Below, piece after piece: positions 1 through 7,997 of a stretch of DNA of 64,000 nt (its first letter is position 1; every line of letters begins with the position of its first letter). A program made the translations under genes and the position numbers. The stretch covers positions 1 through 64,000 of the forward strand of contig NZ_BDCA01000013.1 in the NCBI RefSeq assembly GCF_001613265.1, in the 5' to 3' direction. Source of the stretch: Nocardia vermiculata NBRC 100427. Its GTDB lineage: Bacteria; Actinomycetota; Actinomycetes; Mycobacteriales; Mycobacteriaceae. The notes below the pieces were generated by a model that saw only the letters and a list, made by a program, of their open reading frames with translations, was not told where the DNA came from and did not search any database.

Positions 1-21
1 AACTAGGGTGTATGTGCCGGA

Positions 22-531
22 TCACGCGGTCGGATTGTTTCGGCGGTGCTCGGCGTAGAGGGCTTCGCACCATATTTTCAATGCCATGGCAGTGTCGTCG
101 AACGCACGCTTCACCCACGCTCCGCTCTCGGCCATGGTTTCGTGCGCAGCCTCGCCCAGGAATGCGTCGGTCGAGTAGTAGAGACAACGGTTGTCGGTGA
201 TGTACTCGATGACTTGATCACGTCGGGCGGCCTGCGGTGAGTCCTCGGTAGCCCGCAGCTCCCACGACAGCAGACGCTCGGGCACCACGGCGCAGACGTA
301 CTCGGTCCACGGGAAGGTCTCCGTCTCGCCCGAGTAGTCCGTCAGCGTCATATCGACGGGCGCGCCGAGTGTCAGCGACGATTTCGCCGAGCGACAGAAG
401 GGGTTCCAGTTCGGATAATTTTCGAGGTCGGTGAGAACCTGCCACACGGTACTCGCAGGTGCTTCGATTTCCACCGTTATGGATCGAACAAGTGTGGCCG
501 GGTCATAATTCTGTACGGACAGTTCGGACAT
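22..531 (-). CDS. SRPBCC (START-like) domain protein
   Basis: A 169-residue protein with the look of the SRPBCC/polyketide-cyclase fold: a N-terminal strand followed by a VWxVLTDLENYPNWNPF stretch (about residues 29-45), which is the usual first helix and loop of this family. Such proteins bind hydrophobic ligands in a deep cavity; no catalytic residues can be read off. The ATG is preceded by GGAGG at good spacing. It is the last gene of a minus-strand operon (hydrolase, SDR, BVMO, reductase, this gene), so a role in binding or isomerising a hydrophobic intermediate of that pathway is plausible but is inference. Confidence 0.75.
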   Translation of the reverse strand: MSELSVQNYDPATLVRSITVEIEAPASTVWQVLTDLENYPNWNPFCRSAKSSLTLGAPVDMTLTDYSGETETFPWTEYVCAVVPERLLSWELRATEDSPQAARRDQVIEYITDNRCLYYSTDAFLGEAAHETMAESGAWVKRAFDDTAMALKIWCEALYAEHRRNNPTA

Positions 532-626
532 TCGACCTCCAGTAGTGAGAGACGCGTCGTTCTTATCCAGCAGCTCGCGTCGTCGGACGTGGGAATGGAA
601 ACAGGGTCACGCGATTGCCGCGGCGA

Positions 627-644
627 ACCTCGGATAGTCGAGGT
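627..644 (-). other. small inverted repeat between reductase and SRPBCC genes
   Basis: ACCTCG, a 6-nt loop and CGAGGT form a perfect 6-bp stem in the 130-bp gap downstream of the reductase stop. It has no T-run. It may be a weak attenuator or mRNA-stability hairpin, or nothing. Confidence 0.25.
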
Positions 645-661
645 ACGTGAGCGGTAGAGGA

Positions 662-1705
662 TCAGAACTCGATTTCGATCGGTCCTGAATCGGGGCGCGA
701 CTGGCACCCCAGCACATAACCTTCGGCTATATCGTCGGGATCTAGGATGTTCGACTTCTCCATCACGACCTTTCCCGACAGCACGGTGCATGCACATGAA
801 CCGCACTCACCCGATCTGCAGGAAAACGGAACGTCGACGCCACGATCCAACAACGCGTCTACCAGGCTTCGGCCGGCGGACCAGCCGAACCTGTGAGTGT
901 CACCGGCAACGTGGACCACGGTCTCGACCGTGGGGCCCGAGGAATCGTCCCTGATGGACCGGGGAGCCTCGAACGGGTCTCCGGAAACCGACACGAATAC
1001 TTCCTGGTGATGACGTTCCTTCGGTACACCTGCCGATCGAAGTCCCGCGCTCACCGTGTTCATGAACGGCGCCGGGCCGCAGACGAAGACTTCGCAGGAC
1101 GGGTTCTCCGCCGCCAGCGCCGCAAATTTCTCCCATGGAGGGAAGCCTTGTTTGTCGTCGAGCCAGTAATGCACTTCGAGTCGCTCCTCGAACTCGAGAG
1201 CATATTCGTCGAGCTCACGACGGAAAATTACCGATCCGCTGTCGCGGTTTGCATAGAACAGCGTCACCGAGCATTCGGCTCGGAGCAAGGCGGTCTTCAG
1301 GATGGAGATCATCGGTGTGATGCCACTGCCCGCCGCGAACAGCAACAAGTCGTCGCCGAAGTTCGTCGGAGTGAACCGGCCCGACGGCGGTAGAGCGGTG
1401 ATAGAGCTGCCCGGTATCACGTTGTCGCACAACCAGTTCGATCCGTATCCGCCGTTTGTGCGCTTGACGGTTACCTTCAGATCATCGTCGATATCAGGCG
1501 CACTCGACAACGAATACGACCGTGCGACGTGTCCTGTGCGATCACTCGGTATACGGATAGTCAAGAACTGGCCCGGCCGATAGTTGAAAAGTCCAGCAGC
1601 ACCGTCCGGCTTCCGCAGCACGATCGACTTCGAATCTTCGGTTTCTTCGATGACTTCGGTAACGGTCAGTTCGTGCCCGATGTTCATGGTTTGCGAGGTG
1701 CTCAC
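662..1705 (-). CDS. KshB/HmpX-type ferredoxin reductase (FAD, NAD(P)H, 2Fe-2S)
   Basis: A 347-residue electron-transfer reductase. The FAD-binding RSYS motif is at residues 62-65, the NAD(P)H-binding GSGITP at about 126-131, and a C-terminal plant-type 2Fe-2S domain has Cys296, Cys301, Cys304 and Cys334 (CX4CX2CX29C). This order (FNR module then ferredoxin) matches KshB, PaaE and other class IA/IB oxygenase reductases. It presumably feeds electrons from NADH to a Rieske oxygenase, most simply the one starting at 9456, which lacks a reductase of its own nearby. The start is a GTG at 1705 with a poor ribosome site; Met7 (1687) is an alternative. Confidence 0.88.
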   Translation of the reverse strand: MSTSQTMNIGHELTVTEVIEETEDSKSIVLRKPDGAAGLFNYRPGQFLTIRIPSDRTGHVARSYSLSSAPDIDDDLKVTVKRTNGGYGSNWLCDNVIPGSSITALPPSGRFTPTNFGDDLLLFAAGSGITPMISILKTALLRAECSVTLFYANRDSGSVIFRRELDEYALEFEERLEVHYWLDDKQGFPPWEKFAALAAENPSCEVFVCGPAPFMNTVSAGLRSAGVPKERHHQEVFVSVSGDPFEAPRSIRDDSSGPTVETVVHVAGDTHRFGWSAGRSLVDALLDRGVDVPFSCRSGECGSCACTVLSGKVVMEKSNILDPDDIAEGYVLGCQSRPDSGPIEIEF

Positions 1706-1750
1706 GTTCAGTCGCCTACGCTCTCTTTCCTGGAAAAACCCGAGCCGACC

Positions 1751-3400
1751 CTAGGAAAGCGGCACCCGCTGCGTCTTCTCGAATCCGGCGTACCCCCGTT
1801 CCGCAGCGTCGTTGCACCAGTTGGTGTACCGCTGGAATCCGCCTACGTACATCAACAATGCGCGCGGTTTACCCGGAATGTTCGCGCCGGTGTACCAGGA
1901 GTCGGTTCTCGCGTGCATGGTGCGCGCGGCGACAGTGTTCATCTCCGCGGCCCAGTCGTCCTCCTGCGCGGCGGTGGCCTCGAAGCGAGAAGTCTGATTG
2001 TCGTCGAGATATTCGATCGCTTGCAGGATCCAGTCGACCTGCCACTCACCCGTGGTGATCATCTGCGCCAATACGGACGGGCTACCCGGACCGTGCACCA
2101 TGAACAGATTCGGGAATCCGGCGGTCATGAGCCCGAGGGCGGTCTTCGGGCCATCGGCCCAGCTGTCGGTGAGTCGTACTCCGTCGAGTCCCGTCACGTT
2201 CATCGCCAACATCGACCCGGTCATCGCATCGAAGCCGGTGGCGAAGATGATCACATCGAGGTCGTACTCGGAACGGCTTGTGCGAAGGCCGGTCTCGGTG
2301 ATCTCTTCGATGGGGTGCGAGCGCACGTCGACCAGAGTGACGTTGTCGCGATTGAAGGTCTGGTAGTAGCCGGAGTCCACGCAGATCCGTTTGCCGCCGA
2401 TCGGATAGGTCTTCGGGCAGAGCAGTTCGGCGGTCTCCGGGTCGTCGACCATGGCCCGGATCTTGTTTCGCACGAACTCGGCGAGAATTGCGTTCGCTTC
2501 CGGATCCGAGGAGGTGTCGGTGAAGGTACGGATGAACTCGAGACCGTTGCGGGAATTCCAGGCGCGCTCCATCACCTCGTCGCGCTCGTCATCGGTGTAA
2601 TCGAAGATGGAGCGTTGCTCGGCGACATTGTTCATCAGCACGGCGCCGTGCGTGCTCAGCACTTCCCGGCGCCGTTCGGGGTAGTGGGTCTTCCAGTCCC
2701 GCTCGTATTCCGGATCCAACGTTCGGTTGAACGACGGGAGGCTGAAGTTCGGGGTCCGCTGGAAAACGGTGAGGTGTTCGGCGACCGCGGCGACCTCGGG
2801 AGTCGCCTGGATGCCCGTGGAACCGGTGCCGATCAGACCGACACGCTTGCCGGCGAGATCGACGCCGTCCTTCGGCCATCGCGACGTGTGATACGCCGCG
2901 CCCCGGAAACTGTTCAGGCCCGGCCAGTCCGGGACGTTGGAGACGTCCAGGCTGCCGGTGGCCGCGATCACGTACGTGGCGACGAAACGCTCGCCGGATG
3001 CGGTGCCGATGTGCCATTCGTCGGTGGCCTCGTCGAAGGTCAGCTCGTCGACACGAGTCCGGAACCGGATGTCGGCCCGCAGGTCGAAGCGGTCGGCGAC
3101 GTGGTTGGCGTATGCCTCCAGATCCCGCTGCGGCGAGAAGTGCTCCGACCAGGACCACTCCTGCTGGAGTTTCTCGTCGAAGGAATACGAATACTGCATG
3201 CTCTCGATGTCGACGCGGGCGCCGGGGTAGCGGTTCCAATACCAGGTGCCGCCGACGCCGTCGCCCGCTTCCAGACAGACGACCCGTCGCCACTGCTGGC
3301 GAAGACGGTGCAGGGCATACATTCCGCTGAAACCGGCGCCGATCACGACGACGTCGAAGTGTCGGGCGGTGCGGTCGGTTTCCGGGGGAGAGGCGGACAT
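1751..3400 (-). CDS. Baeyer-Villiger monooxygenase (FAD, NADPH), type I
   Basis: A 549-residue flavoprotein. Two Rossmann motifs are visible, GAGFSG (about 21-26) and GTGSTG (about 191-196), and between them the BVMO fingerprint FxGxxxHxxxWP at residues 165-176, an exact match. Known members insert an oxygen next to a ketone carbonyl to give an ester or lactone. The ATG at 3400 follows GGAGG by a few bases; an in-frame extension to 3724 exists but would run over the SDR gene and has no such site. The neighbouring alpha/beta hydrolase could open the lactone. This is one of three BVMOs of different subtype in region A. Confidence 0.92.
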   Translation of the reverse strand: MSASPPETDRTARHFDVVVIGAGFSGMYALHRLRQQWRRVVCLEAGDGVGGTWYWNRYPGARVDIESMQYSYSFDEKLQQEWSWSEHFSPQRDLEAYANHVADRFDLRADIRFRTRVDELTFDEATDEWHIGTASGERFVATYVIAATGSLDVSNVPDWPGLNSFRGAAYHTSRWPKDGVDLAGKRVGLIGTGSTGIQATPEVAAVAEHLTVFQRTPNFSLPSFNRTLDPEYERDWKTHYPERRREVLSTHGAVLMNNVAEQRSIFDYTDDERDEVMERAWNSRNGLEFIRTFTDTSSDPEANAILAEFVRNKIRAMVDDPETAELLCPKTYPIGGKRICVDSGYYQTFNRDNVTLVDVRSHPIEEITETGLRTSRSEYDLDVIIFATGFDAMTGSMLAMNVTGLDGVRLTDSWADGPKTALGLMTAGFPNLFMVHGPGSPSVLAQMITTGEWQVDWILQAIEYLDDNQTSRFEATAAQEDDWAAEMNTVAARTMHARTDSWYTGANIPGKPRALLMYVGGFQRYTNWCNDAAERGYAGFEKTQRVPLS

Positions 3401-3468
3401 GATCCTCCAAAGATCGGATCCGCACCAGCGGTGCACGGTGCGGCCTGGGACTGTGTGGGGAGGGGCTA

Positions 3469-4194
3469 CTACCCGAGCAGGGAGCCCCCGTCGGCGACGA
3501 TGTCGGTGCCGTTGACGAACGATGCATCGTCGGAAGCGAGAAAGACCACGGCGTGTGCGGTCTCCTGCGGGTCGGCCTGACGTTTCAGGCCGGTCGGGGT
3601 GTCGCCGGATGCGGTCGTCGGCGACATGTCGGTCCGGATGTTGCCGGGAAGCACGGCGTTGACGCGGATGTTCGACGGAGCAAGCTCGATCGCTGCGGTC
3701 CTGGTCAGGCCGCGCAGGGCCCACTTGGACATGCTGTACGCGCCGTGCGCCGGGTAGGACGTGGTGCCGGCGAGCGAGGATACGTTCACGATCGAGCCGC
3801 CGCCCCGGGCACGCATGGCGGGGGCGGCCGCCTGGATGCCGAGGAACGGTCCGTGCAGGTTGACGTCGAGCACTCTGTCGAGCTCGGCGACGGTCTCGTC
3901 CTCCAGCAGTTGCCGACGATAGATTGCGGCATTGTTGACCAGGATGTCGAGCCCACCGAAGGTCGATGTCGCCGACGCCACCGCTGCTGCCCAGTCGGCC
4001 GGGTTCGTGACATCGAGTCGGGTGTAGACGACAGCGGTGCCGAGATCGTCGGCGACCTGCTTGCCCTGGTCGTCGAGTACGTCGCCGATCACGACCGAGC
4101 AGCCTTCTCGCGCCAGGGTTCGAACGATCTGTTCGCCCTGCCCACGGGAGCCGCCGGTGACGATCGCGACCCGCCCTTCGAAGCGATTCGGCAT
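3469..4194 (-). CDS. SDR-family oxidoreductase
   Basis: A 241-residue classical short-chain dehydrogenase: cofactor motif TGGSRGQG near residue 14, NNAA near 88, and the catalytic YxxxK as YSMSK. Such enzymes interconvert alcohols and ketones with NAD(P). The ATG has AGGAG just upstream. It sits between the hydrolase and the BVMO in one operon, so it probably makes the ketone that the BVMO oxidises; substrate unknown. Confidence 0.9.
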   Translation of the reverse strand: MPNRFEGRVAIVTGGSRGQGEQIVRTLAREGCSVVIGDVLDDQGKQVADDLGTAVVYTRLDVTNPADWAAAVASATSTFGGLDILVNNAAIYRRQLLEDETVAELDRVLDVNLHGPFLGIQAAAPAMRARGGGSIVNVSSLAGTTSYPAHGAYSMSKWALRGLTRTAAIELAPSNIRVNAVLPGNIRTDMSPTTASGDTPTGLKRQADPQETAHAVVFLASDDASFVNGTDIVADGGSLLG

Positions 4195-4224
4195 GATTCT
4201 CCTATTTCGGTCGATGATCGAGGT

Positions 4225-5166
4225 TCAGCTGTGCAGCGCTCGCCGGATGGCAGCTGTGAAGTCGGCGTTGATTCGCCGCGAGATCGCGGTCTGCGGAAAC
4301 ACTCCCGACGATCCGTGGAAGGTTCCGGGGTAGAGCTGCAATTCGGTGTACACCCCGGCCTGTGTCAATCGCTGTGCGTAGCAGATCCCTTCGTCGCGGA
4401 GGGGATCGAACGAGGAGACCGCGATGTAGGCAGGGGGTAAACCGGACAGATCCTGTGCCCGCGCGGGCGCGGCATATTCCGATGTCCGATCCCGGTCGGC
4501 ATCGGTCCCCAGGTAGTGACGCCAACTGTCGATGGCATTCTGCCGGTTCCACAACGGGGAATCGGTGAACTCGGTCGCGGAAGTGGTGTGTAGGCGGTCG
4601 TCGAGGACGGGCGAATCCAGTGCCTGGAAACGTATTGCAGCGCTGCCCGTTTCGCGCGCCTTCAGGGCGACTGCTGCCGCCATCCCGGCGCCGGCGCTGA
4701 TTCCGGCGACCACGATTCCGGACGAATCGGTCCCGAGGTCGTTGTCGCCGGCCAGCCAGTTCACGGCGGTGAAGCAGTCATCGAACGGCGTCGGAAACGG
4801 GTGCTCGGGAGCGAGACGATAGTTGACCGACACCACGATCGCGCCGAGGTCGGCAGCCAGGGCCGACGGAACCCGGACGTCGGTGCCCGCGTCGCCGAAA
4901 ACGAATCTGCCACCGTGGAAATAGGCGATGGCGGGGAGTGGCCGGGCACTCGAGCCGTCCGGCCGGAACACCACGAGTTCGATGGCCGATCCGTCGGCTG
5001 CCGCGATCATCCGTCGCTCCACCGATACGCCCACCGGCACCGCTGTCATCGGATCCGCGGCGCCCATCGAGCGGATGAGCGCTCGGGTCGCCTCGGGCTC
5101 GGAGAGATCGAGGCGCGGGAGGGCTCCCATCATCGGCAGGTACTCCGGATCGACGGCGACCGACAT
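4225..5166 (-). CDS. alpha/beta hydrolase, HSL-type esterase
   Basis: A 313-residue carboxylesterase-like protein of the hormone-sensitive-lipase group. The oxyanion motif is HGGR (the family usually has HGGG), the nucleophile elbow is GISAG, and a late FHG supplies the likely catalytic His. GAGGAGG lies just before the ATG. It is the first gene of the minus operon running down to 22, directly behind the palindrome-containing promoter at 5251-5279. Hydrolysis of a BVMO-made ester or lactone is the natural guess. Confidence 0.85.
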   Translation of the reverse strand: MSVAVDPEYLPMMGALPRLDLSEPEATRALIRSMGAADPMTAVPVGVSVERRMIAAADGSAIELVVFRPDGSSARPLPAIAYFHGGRFVFGDAGTDVRVPSALAADLGAIVVSVNYRLAPEHPFPTPFDDCFTAVNWLAGDNDLGTDSSGIVVAGISAGAGMAAAVALKARETGSAAIRFQALDSPVLDDRLHTTSATEFTDSPLWNRQNAIDSWRHYLGTDADRDRTSEYAAPARAQDLSGLPPAYIAVSSFDPLRDEGICYAQRLTQAGVYTELQLYPGTFHGSSGVFPQTAISRRINADFTAAIRRALHS

Positions 5167-5250
5167 CGATTCCTCCTCGCGATAGGCGTGAATGCCGCCG
5201 GTCGATCGCGACCGATGCGACGTGAAGTGACCGCAGTCACGGTGACACTG

Positions 5251-5279
5251 ACTGTAGCCAGTGGCTACTCTTTCGTCAA
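5251..5279 (-). promoter_or_regulatory. sigma70-type promoter with embedded GTAGCC-N3-GGCTAC operator
   Basis: Read on the minus strand: TTGACG (5279-5274), 17 bp, TACAGT (5256-5251). The palindrome GTAGCCACTGGCTAC (5268-5254) fills the spacer and enters the -10 box. It would start transcription about 80 nt upstream of the hydrolase gene. The palindrome covers the stop codon of the MFS gene, and the -35 box lies inside its 3' end. The same arrangement occurs at 6795-6823, 9244-9272 and 18173-18201. Confidence 0.8.
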
Positions 5280-6632
5280 CCGATGGATATCCGCCGACGC
5301 CGAGGCGGGGGTGACGTCGCCGGGAGTGAGCGTCGCTTCGGATGCGGCGTTACCGTTGCTGCCGGGCATGGTCGCGATCACCACAATGCCCAAAAGCGCT
5401 GCGGCGCCGACGACCACCGAAGCGGCATAAGCGTTTCCTGTCGCCTCGGTCAGCTTTCCCGCCAGGTAGGGGCCGGCGCCGCCGCCGATCGCCGAACCGA
5501 GACCGAAGCCGATCGCGGCCCCGGTATAGCGAACGGCGACCGGGAACGCGGAGGTGAGCGTGGCGTAGACGGGGACAGCGGACGCTCCGGCCAATCCGAC
5601 GAGAAGCATGTGTCCCAGCGTGGTGAGGACCGGATTCCCGTCGGTCGCCTTCATGAGGTACATGACCGGGAACATCGCCACCAGGACACCGCCCAGCTCC
5701 AGGGTCATGGTGGTTCTGCGGCCTTTTCTGTCGATCATGAATCCGGAGCCGAATCCGACGGCGATGGCGAAGGTCGATGCTGCGGTCGCCAGCCATGCGG
5801 TGGCGCCGGGGGTCATGTCGACTTCCTGCTGCAGGAACAACGGTATGTATGCCGGGACCGTGTAGCCGATGGCGAGAACCGATGTGCTGAGCGCGATGAC
5901 GCGAAGCAATGTCATCGGGTACCGCGTGATCACCGCCCGCAGCGGGGACGACTGCACCTCGTGCTTTCCGGCGAGTCTGCGGAAATCGGGGGATTCCTCC
6001 AGTCGGCTACGCAGGTAGAGGACGTACAGCATCATCGGCAGCGACATGAGCAGAGGTATGCGCCAGCCCCACTCGGCCATCGCGGCTTCCGATGACAGGG
6101 AGGTGGTGACGGCGACGACCAGCGGGGCCAGCATACTGCCGAACGCGAAGCCGACCGGGGTCATTGCGCTCAGGATGCCGTAATTCGCGGCCGACGCGTG
6201 CTCGGTGACGAACGTCGCCGATCCCATCTGCTCCCCGCCCGCGAAGAAGCCTTGGAGCAGGCGGGTGAGAACGAGCAGGATCGGGGCCAGGATCCCTACC
6301 GCGGTGTGGGTCGGCAGCAGTCCCATCGCAATTGTGGCGCCCCCCATGCCGGAGATGGTGAGGATCAGTGCGAACCGGCGGCCGTAGCGGTCCCCGATTC
6401 GGCCGAAGGCGATACCTCCGATCGGACGCGCAAGGAATCCGGTGCCGAGGACCGCAAGTGAGCTCAGAACGCCGGCCGCGGGGTTGTCGCCGGGGAAGAA
6501 CTGTGGCGACAGATAGGCGATGAGGAAAGTGAAAACCATGAAGTCGTACGCTTCGACGGCAGTTCCGAAGAAGCCGGCCAGCGAGGCCCTGCGGACCAGG
6601 CTGCGGGAAGGCGTGATCTCGGGTGAGTTCAT
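5265..6632 (-). CDS. MFS transporter, metabolite:H+ symporter (MHS) type
   Basis: A 455-residue, about 12-segment permease. The loop motif GRIGDRYGRR between segments 2 and 3 is the MFS signature, and the N-terminus (ASLAGFFGTAVEAYDF) is typical of MHS symporters such as those for shikimate, proline/betaine or aromatic acids. Uptake of the growth substrate of region A is likely. I chose the ATG at 6632, which has AGGATC before it, rather than the in-frame TTG at 6650. An upstream 41-codon reading frame ends on this ATG (ATGA overlap). The gene has its own operator-promoter at 6795-6823. Confidence 0.9.
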   Translation of the reverse strand: MNSPEITPSRSLVRRASLAGFFGTAVEAYDFMVFTFLIAYLSPQFFPGDNPAAGVLSSLAVLGTGFLARPIGGIAFGRIGDRYGRRFALILTISGMGGATIAMGLLPTHTAVGILAPILLVLTRLLQGFFAGGEQMGSATFVTEHASAANYGILSAMTPVGFAFGSMLAPLVVAVTTSLSSEAAMAEWGWRIPLLMSLPMMLYVLYLRSRLEESPDFRRLAGKHEVQSSPLRAVITRYPMTLLRVIALSTSVLAIGYTVPAYIPLFLQQEVDMTPGATAWLATAASTFAIAVGFGSGFMIDRKGRRTTMTLELGGVLVAMFPVMYLMKATDGNPVLTTLGHMLLVGLAGASAVPVYATLTSAFPVAVRYTGAAIGFGLGSAIGGGAGPYLAGKLTEATGNAYAASVVVGAAALLGIVVIATMPGSNGNAASEATLTPGDVTPASASADIHRLTKE

Positions 6633-6754
6633 ATTGATCCTGTTCGGCAACTGCGCGGAAGTTGCTCTACGGCATAGATGTACGGATCGCAGCGGTGGGT
6701 AGGCGTCGGCTCGGCACTCCGCTGGAGCTCACGTACGGAACGCTCCGCGATCAT
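6629..6754 (-). other. possible upstream ORF in the MFS leader (41 codons)
   Basis: An ATG-initiated frame of 41 codons that ends in TGA overlapping the MFS ATG. It contains VEQLPRSCR, which resembles VEQLPCGCR in the short frame before the Rieske gene (9380-9436). The similarity may reflect the conserved leader DNA/RNA rather than a peptide. No clear ribosome site. Confidence 0.3.
6644..6670 (-). promoter_or_regulatory. conserved leader block with hairpin, MFS gene
   Basis: This 27-nt block matches 9395-9421 (+) at 23 of 27 positions, all differences being transitions. It contains a perfect 6-bp stem GCAACT/AGTTGC with the 7-nt loop TCCGCGC (6665-6647 on the minus strand). It lies about 130 nt after the start of the -10 box, as in the Rieske leader. 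Candidate RNA regulatory element. Confidence 0.5.
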
Positions 6755-6794
6755 GTCCACGAGTCACCACGAGCGAGGGGTGGTGACTGGCATC

Positions 6795-6823
6795 ACAGTA
6801 GCCAATGGCTACGTGCACGTCAA
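6795..6823 (-). promoter_or_regulatory. promoter with embedded GTAGCC-N3-GGCTAC operator (MFS gene)
   Basis: Minus strand: TTGACG (6823-6818), 17 bp, TACTGT (6800-6795), with the palindrome GTAGCCATTGGCTAC (6812-6798) in the spacer and -10 box. AGTCAC follows six bases after the -10. It points to the MFS gene and lies 77 bp before the divergent regulator start at 6889, so it could also serve autoregulation. Confidence 0.8.
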
Positions 6824-6888
6824 CACCGGAGCGCGCTCGAGTGCTACGCGTGAATCGAGCTGTCGCCGATCGTGATAGGTTTGTGTCA

Positions 6889-7917
6889 ATGGGAACCCTC
6901 GGCGAATTCGCTGTATCCGTTGACGACGTCTGGACAACGCCGCAGGCGGCGAAATTTCTGGACATCAGTCGTCAGGCGATCAATAAGCGCGTCCAGAACA
7001 GGAAACTGCTCGGCTATCCGGGCTCCGGGGTGACATTGTTTCCGGTATGGCAATTCGATGTGGAGAATCGCGGAATCCGTCCGGAAGTCCCCGAGTTTCT
7101 CGCGGTATTCGATGAGGATGTCGAACCGCAAGCCATTGCCCGCTGGTCGATTACGAAAACAGACGATTTCGATCGGACGCCGGTCGAATTGTTGCTGTCA
7201 CCGGACACCAAAGAGGATGCGCTGCGCTTGGCCGGCGCCTACGTGCCCGGTTCGGTCGAAGCGGAGCCCACGCCGGATATCGGCCCCGGCGGGAAGCGCG
7301 CGAGTAAAGAGGTCGCCGAATGGACGCCGGCTCGTGCGGGATCGACCGGTCCGCAACACGCCATTCTTCTCGCTGCCGCAGATCTCTTCTCGCGCAAGGG
7401 TCCGGCGAAAGTGTCGTTGCGGGAGATCGCCGCGGAAGCCGGTGTCTCGTACGGTTTGATCTACCGCTTCTATCGAACGAAAGAAAACCTGTTGCTGGCG
7501 GTGATGCAGTTGCTCGTCACCTATGGTGGCGAGCGTCTGTCCGGTGAAGAAGACGCCTACGCCGCGATCGAGAACTCGTTCGGCGCGGACGTGGACGCAG
7601 GTCAGTTCGGTCGGATGCTGGCATGGTCGATCTTCGAGGGAACTCGACCGGATCGTCTGCTCGGCGGTGTGCGTTCACGCGGGTATCAATCCCAGATCGA
7701 TGCGTTGTGGGACAACCCGGTCGAGCCACAGGTGCGGCCCGAGTTCGATTCGAAAGTGCTCGCATCCCTGATCGCCCTGGTCGGTTCGGTCTGGGATCTG
7801 TACGAACCGTATCTCAGCGAGCTTGCCGACAACCCGGATCGCAGCCGAGAAGACGTCCGTCAGGAAGTCACCGACATGCTGAAGGTGCTCGTCTACGCGA
7901 CCCGGCCGAACAGGTAG
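6889..7917 (+). CDS. TetR-type regulator fused to an N-terminal excisionase/Xre-antitoxin-like module
   Basis: A 342-residue protein with two different DNA-binding-like parts. Residues about 16-40 (TTPQAAKFLDISRQAINKRV) form a helix-turn-helix, followed to about residue 120 by a region (FPVWQFD, then a PVELLLSP segment) that resembles the C-terminal domain of Xre/MbcA/ParS-type antitoxins. After a Gly/Pro/Ala linker, a standard TetR HTH starts near residue 153 (SLREIAAEAGVSYGLIYRFY) with a C-terminal all-helical ligand domain. Start ATG 6889; an upstream frame to 6805 has no support. It is divergent from the MFS gene with an operator between, so it is the leading candidate to bind GTAGCC-N3-GGCTAC. 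Confidence 0.85.
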   Translation: MGTLGEFAVSVDDVWTTPQAAKFLDISRQAINKRVQNRKLLGYPGSGVTLFPVWQFDVENRGIRPEVPEFLAVFDEDVEPQAIARWSITKTDDFDRTPVELLLSPDTKEDALRLAGAYVPGSVEAEPTPDIGPGGKRASKEVAEWTPARAGSTGPQHAILLAAADLFSRKGPAKVSLREIAAEAGVSYGLIYRFYRTKENLLLAVMQLLVTYGGERLSGEEDAYAAIENSFGADVDAGQFGRMLAWSIFEGTRPDRLLGGVRSRGYQSQIDALWDNPVEPQVRPEFDSKVLASLIALVGSVWDLYEPYLSELADNPDRSREDVRQEVTDMLKVLVYATRPNR

Positions 7918-7943
7918 GCGCCGGCCTCGGGGCGGGTACGCGG

Positions 7944-7986
7944 GAACACGCGGAAGGCCCGGGAAGGGGGGCTTGCTCGCGTGTTC
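7944..7986. terminator. hairpin between convergent genes
   Basis: GAACACGCG (7944-7952) pairs perfectly with CGCGTGTTC (7978-7986), with a G-rich stretch in the loop. It lies between the ends of the converging regulator and alcohol dehydrogenase genes and may terminate both. Confidence 0.5.
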
Positions 7987-7997
7987 TCCGGTCGACA

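Noticed and set aside
1529..3580. Long plus-strand open frame (683 codons) opposite the BVMO and reductase genes
   Set aside because: High-GC antisense shadow; translation is Arg/Gly/Val-rich with no domain, and the minus frame has clear motifs.
3401..3724. Upstream extension of the first BVMO
   Set aside because: Overlaps the SDR gene, lacks homology, and a GGAGG-served ATG exists at 3400.
5860..5880. GTAGCC-like half site inside the MFS gene
   Set aside because: Only one arm matches and there is no -35/-10 pair.
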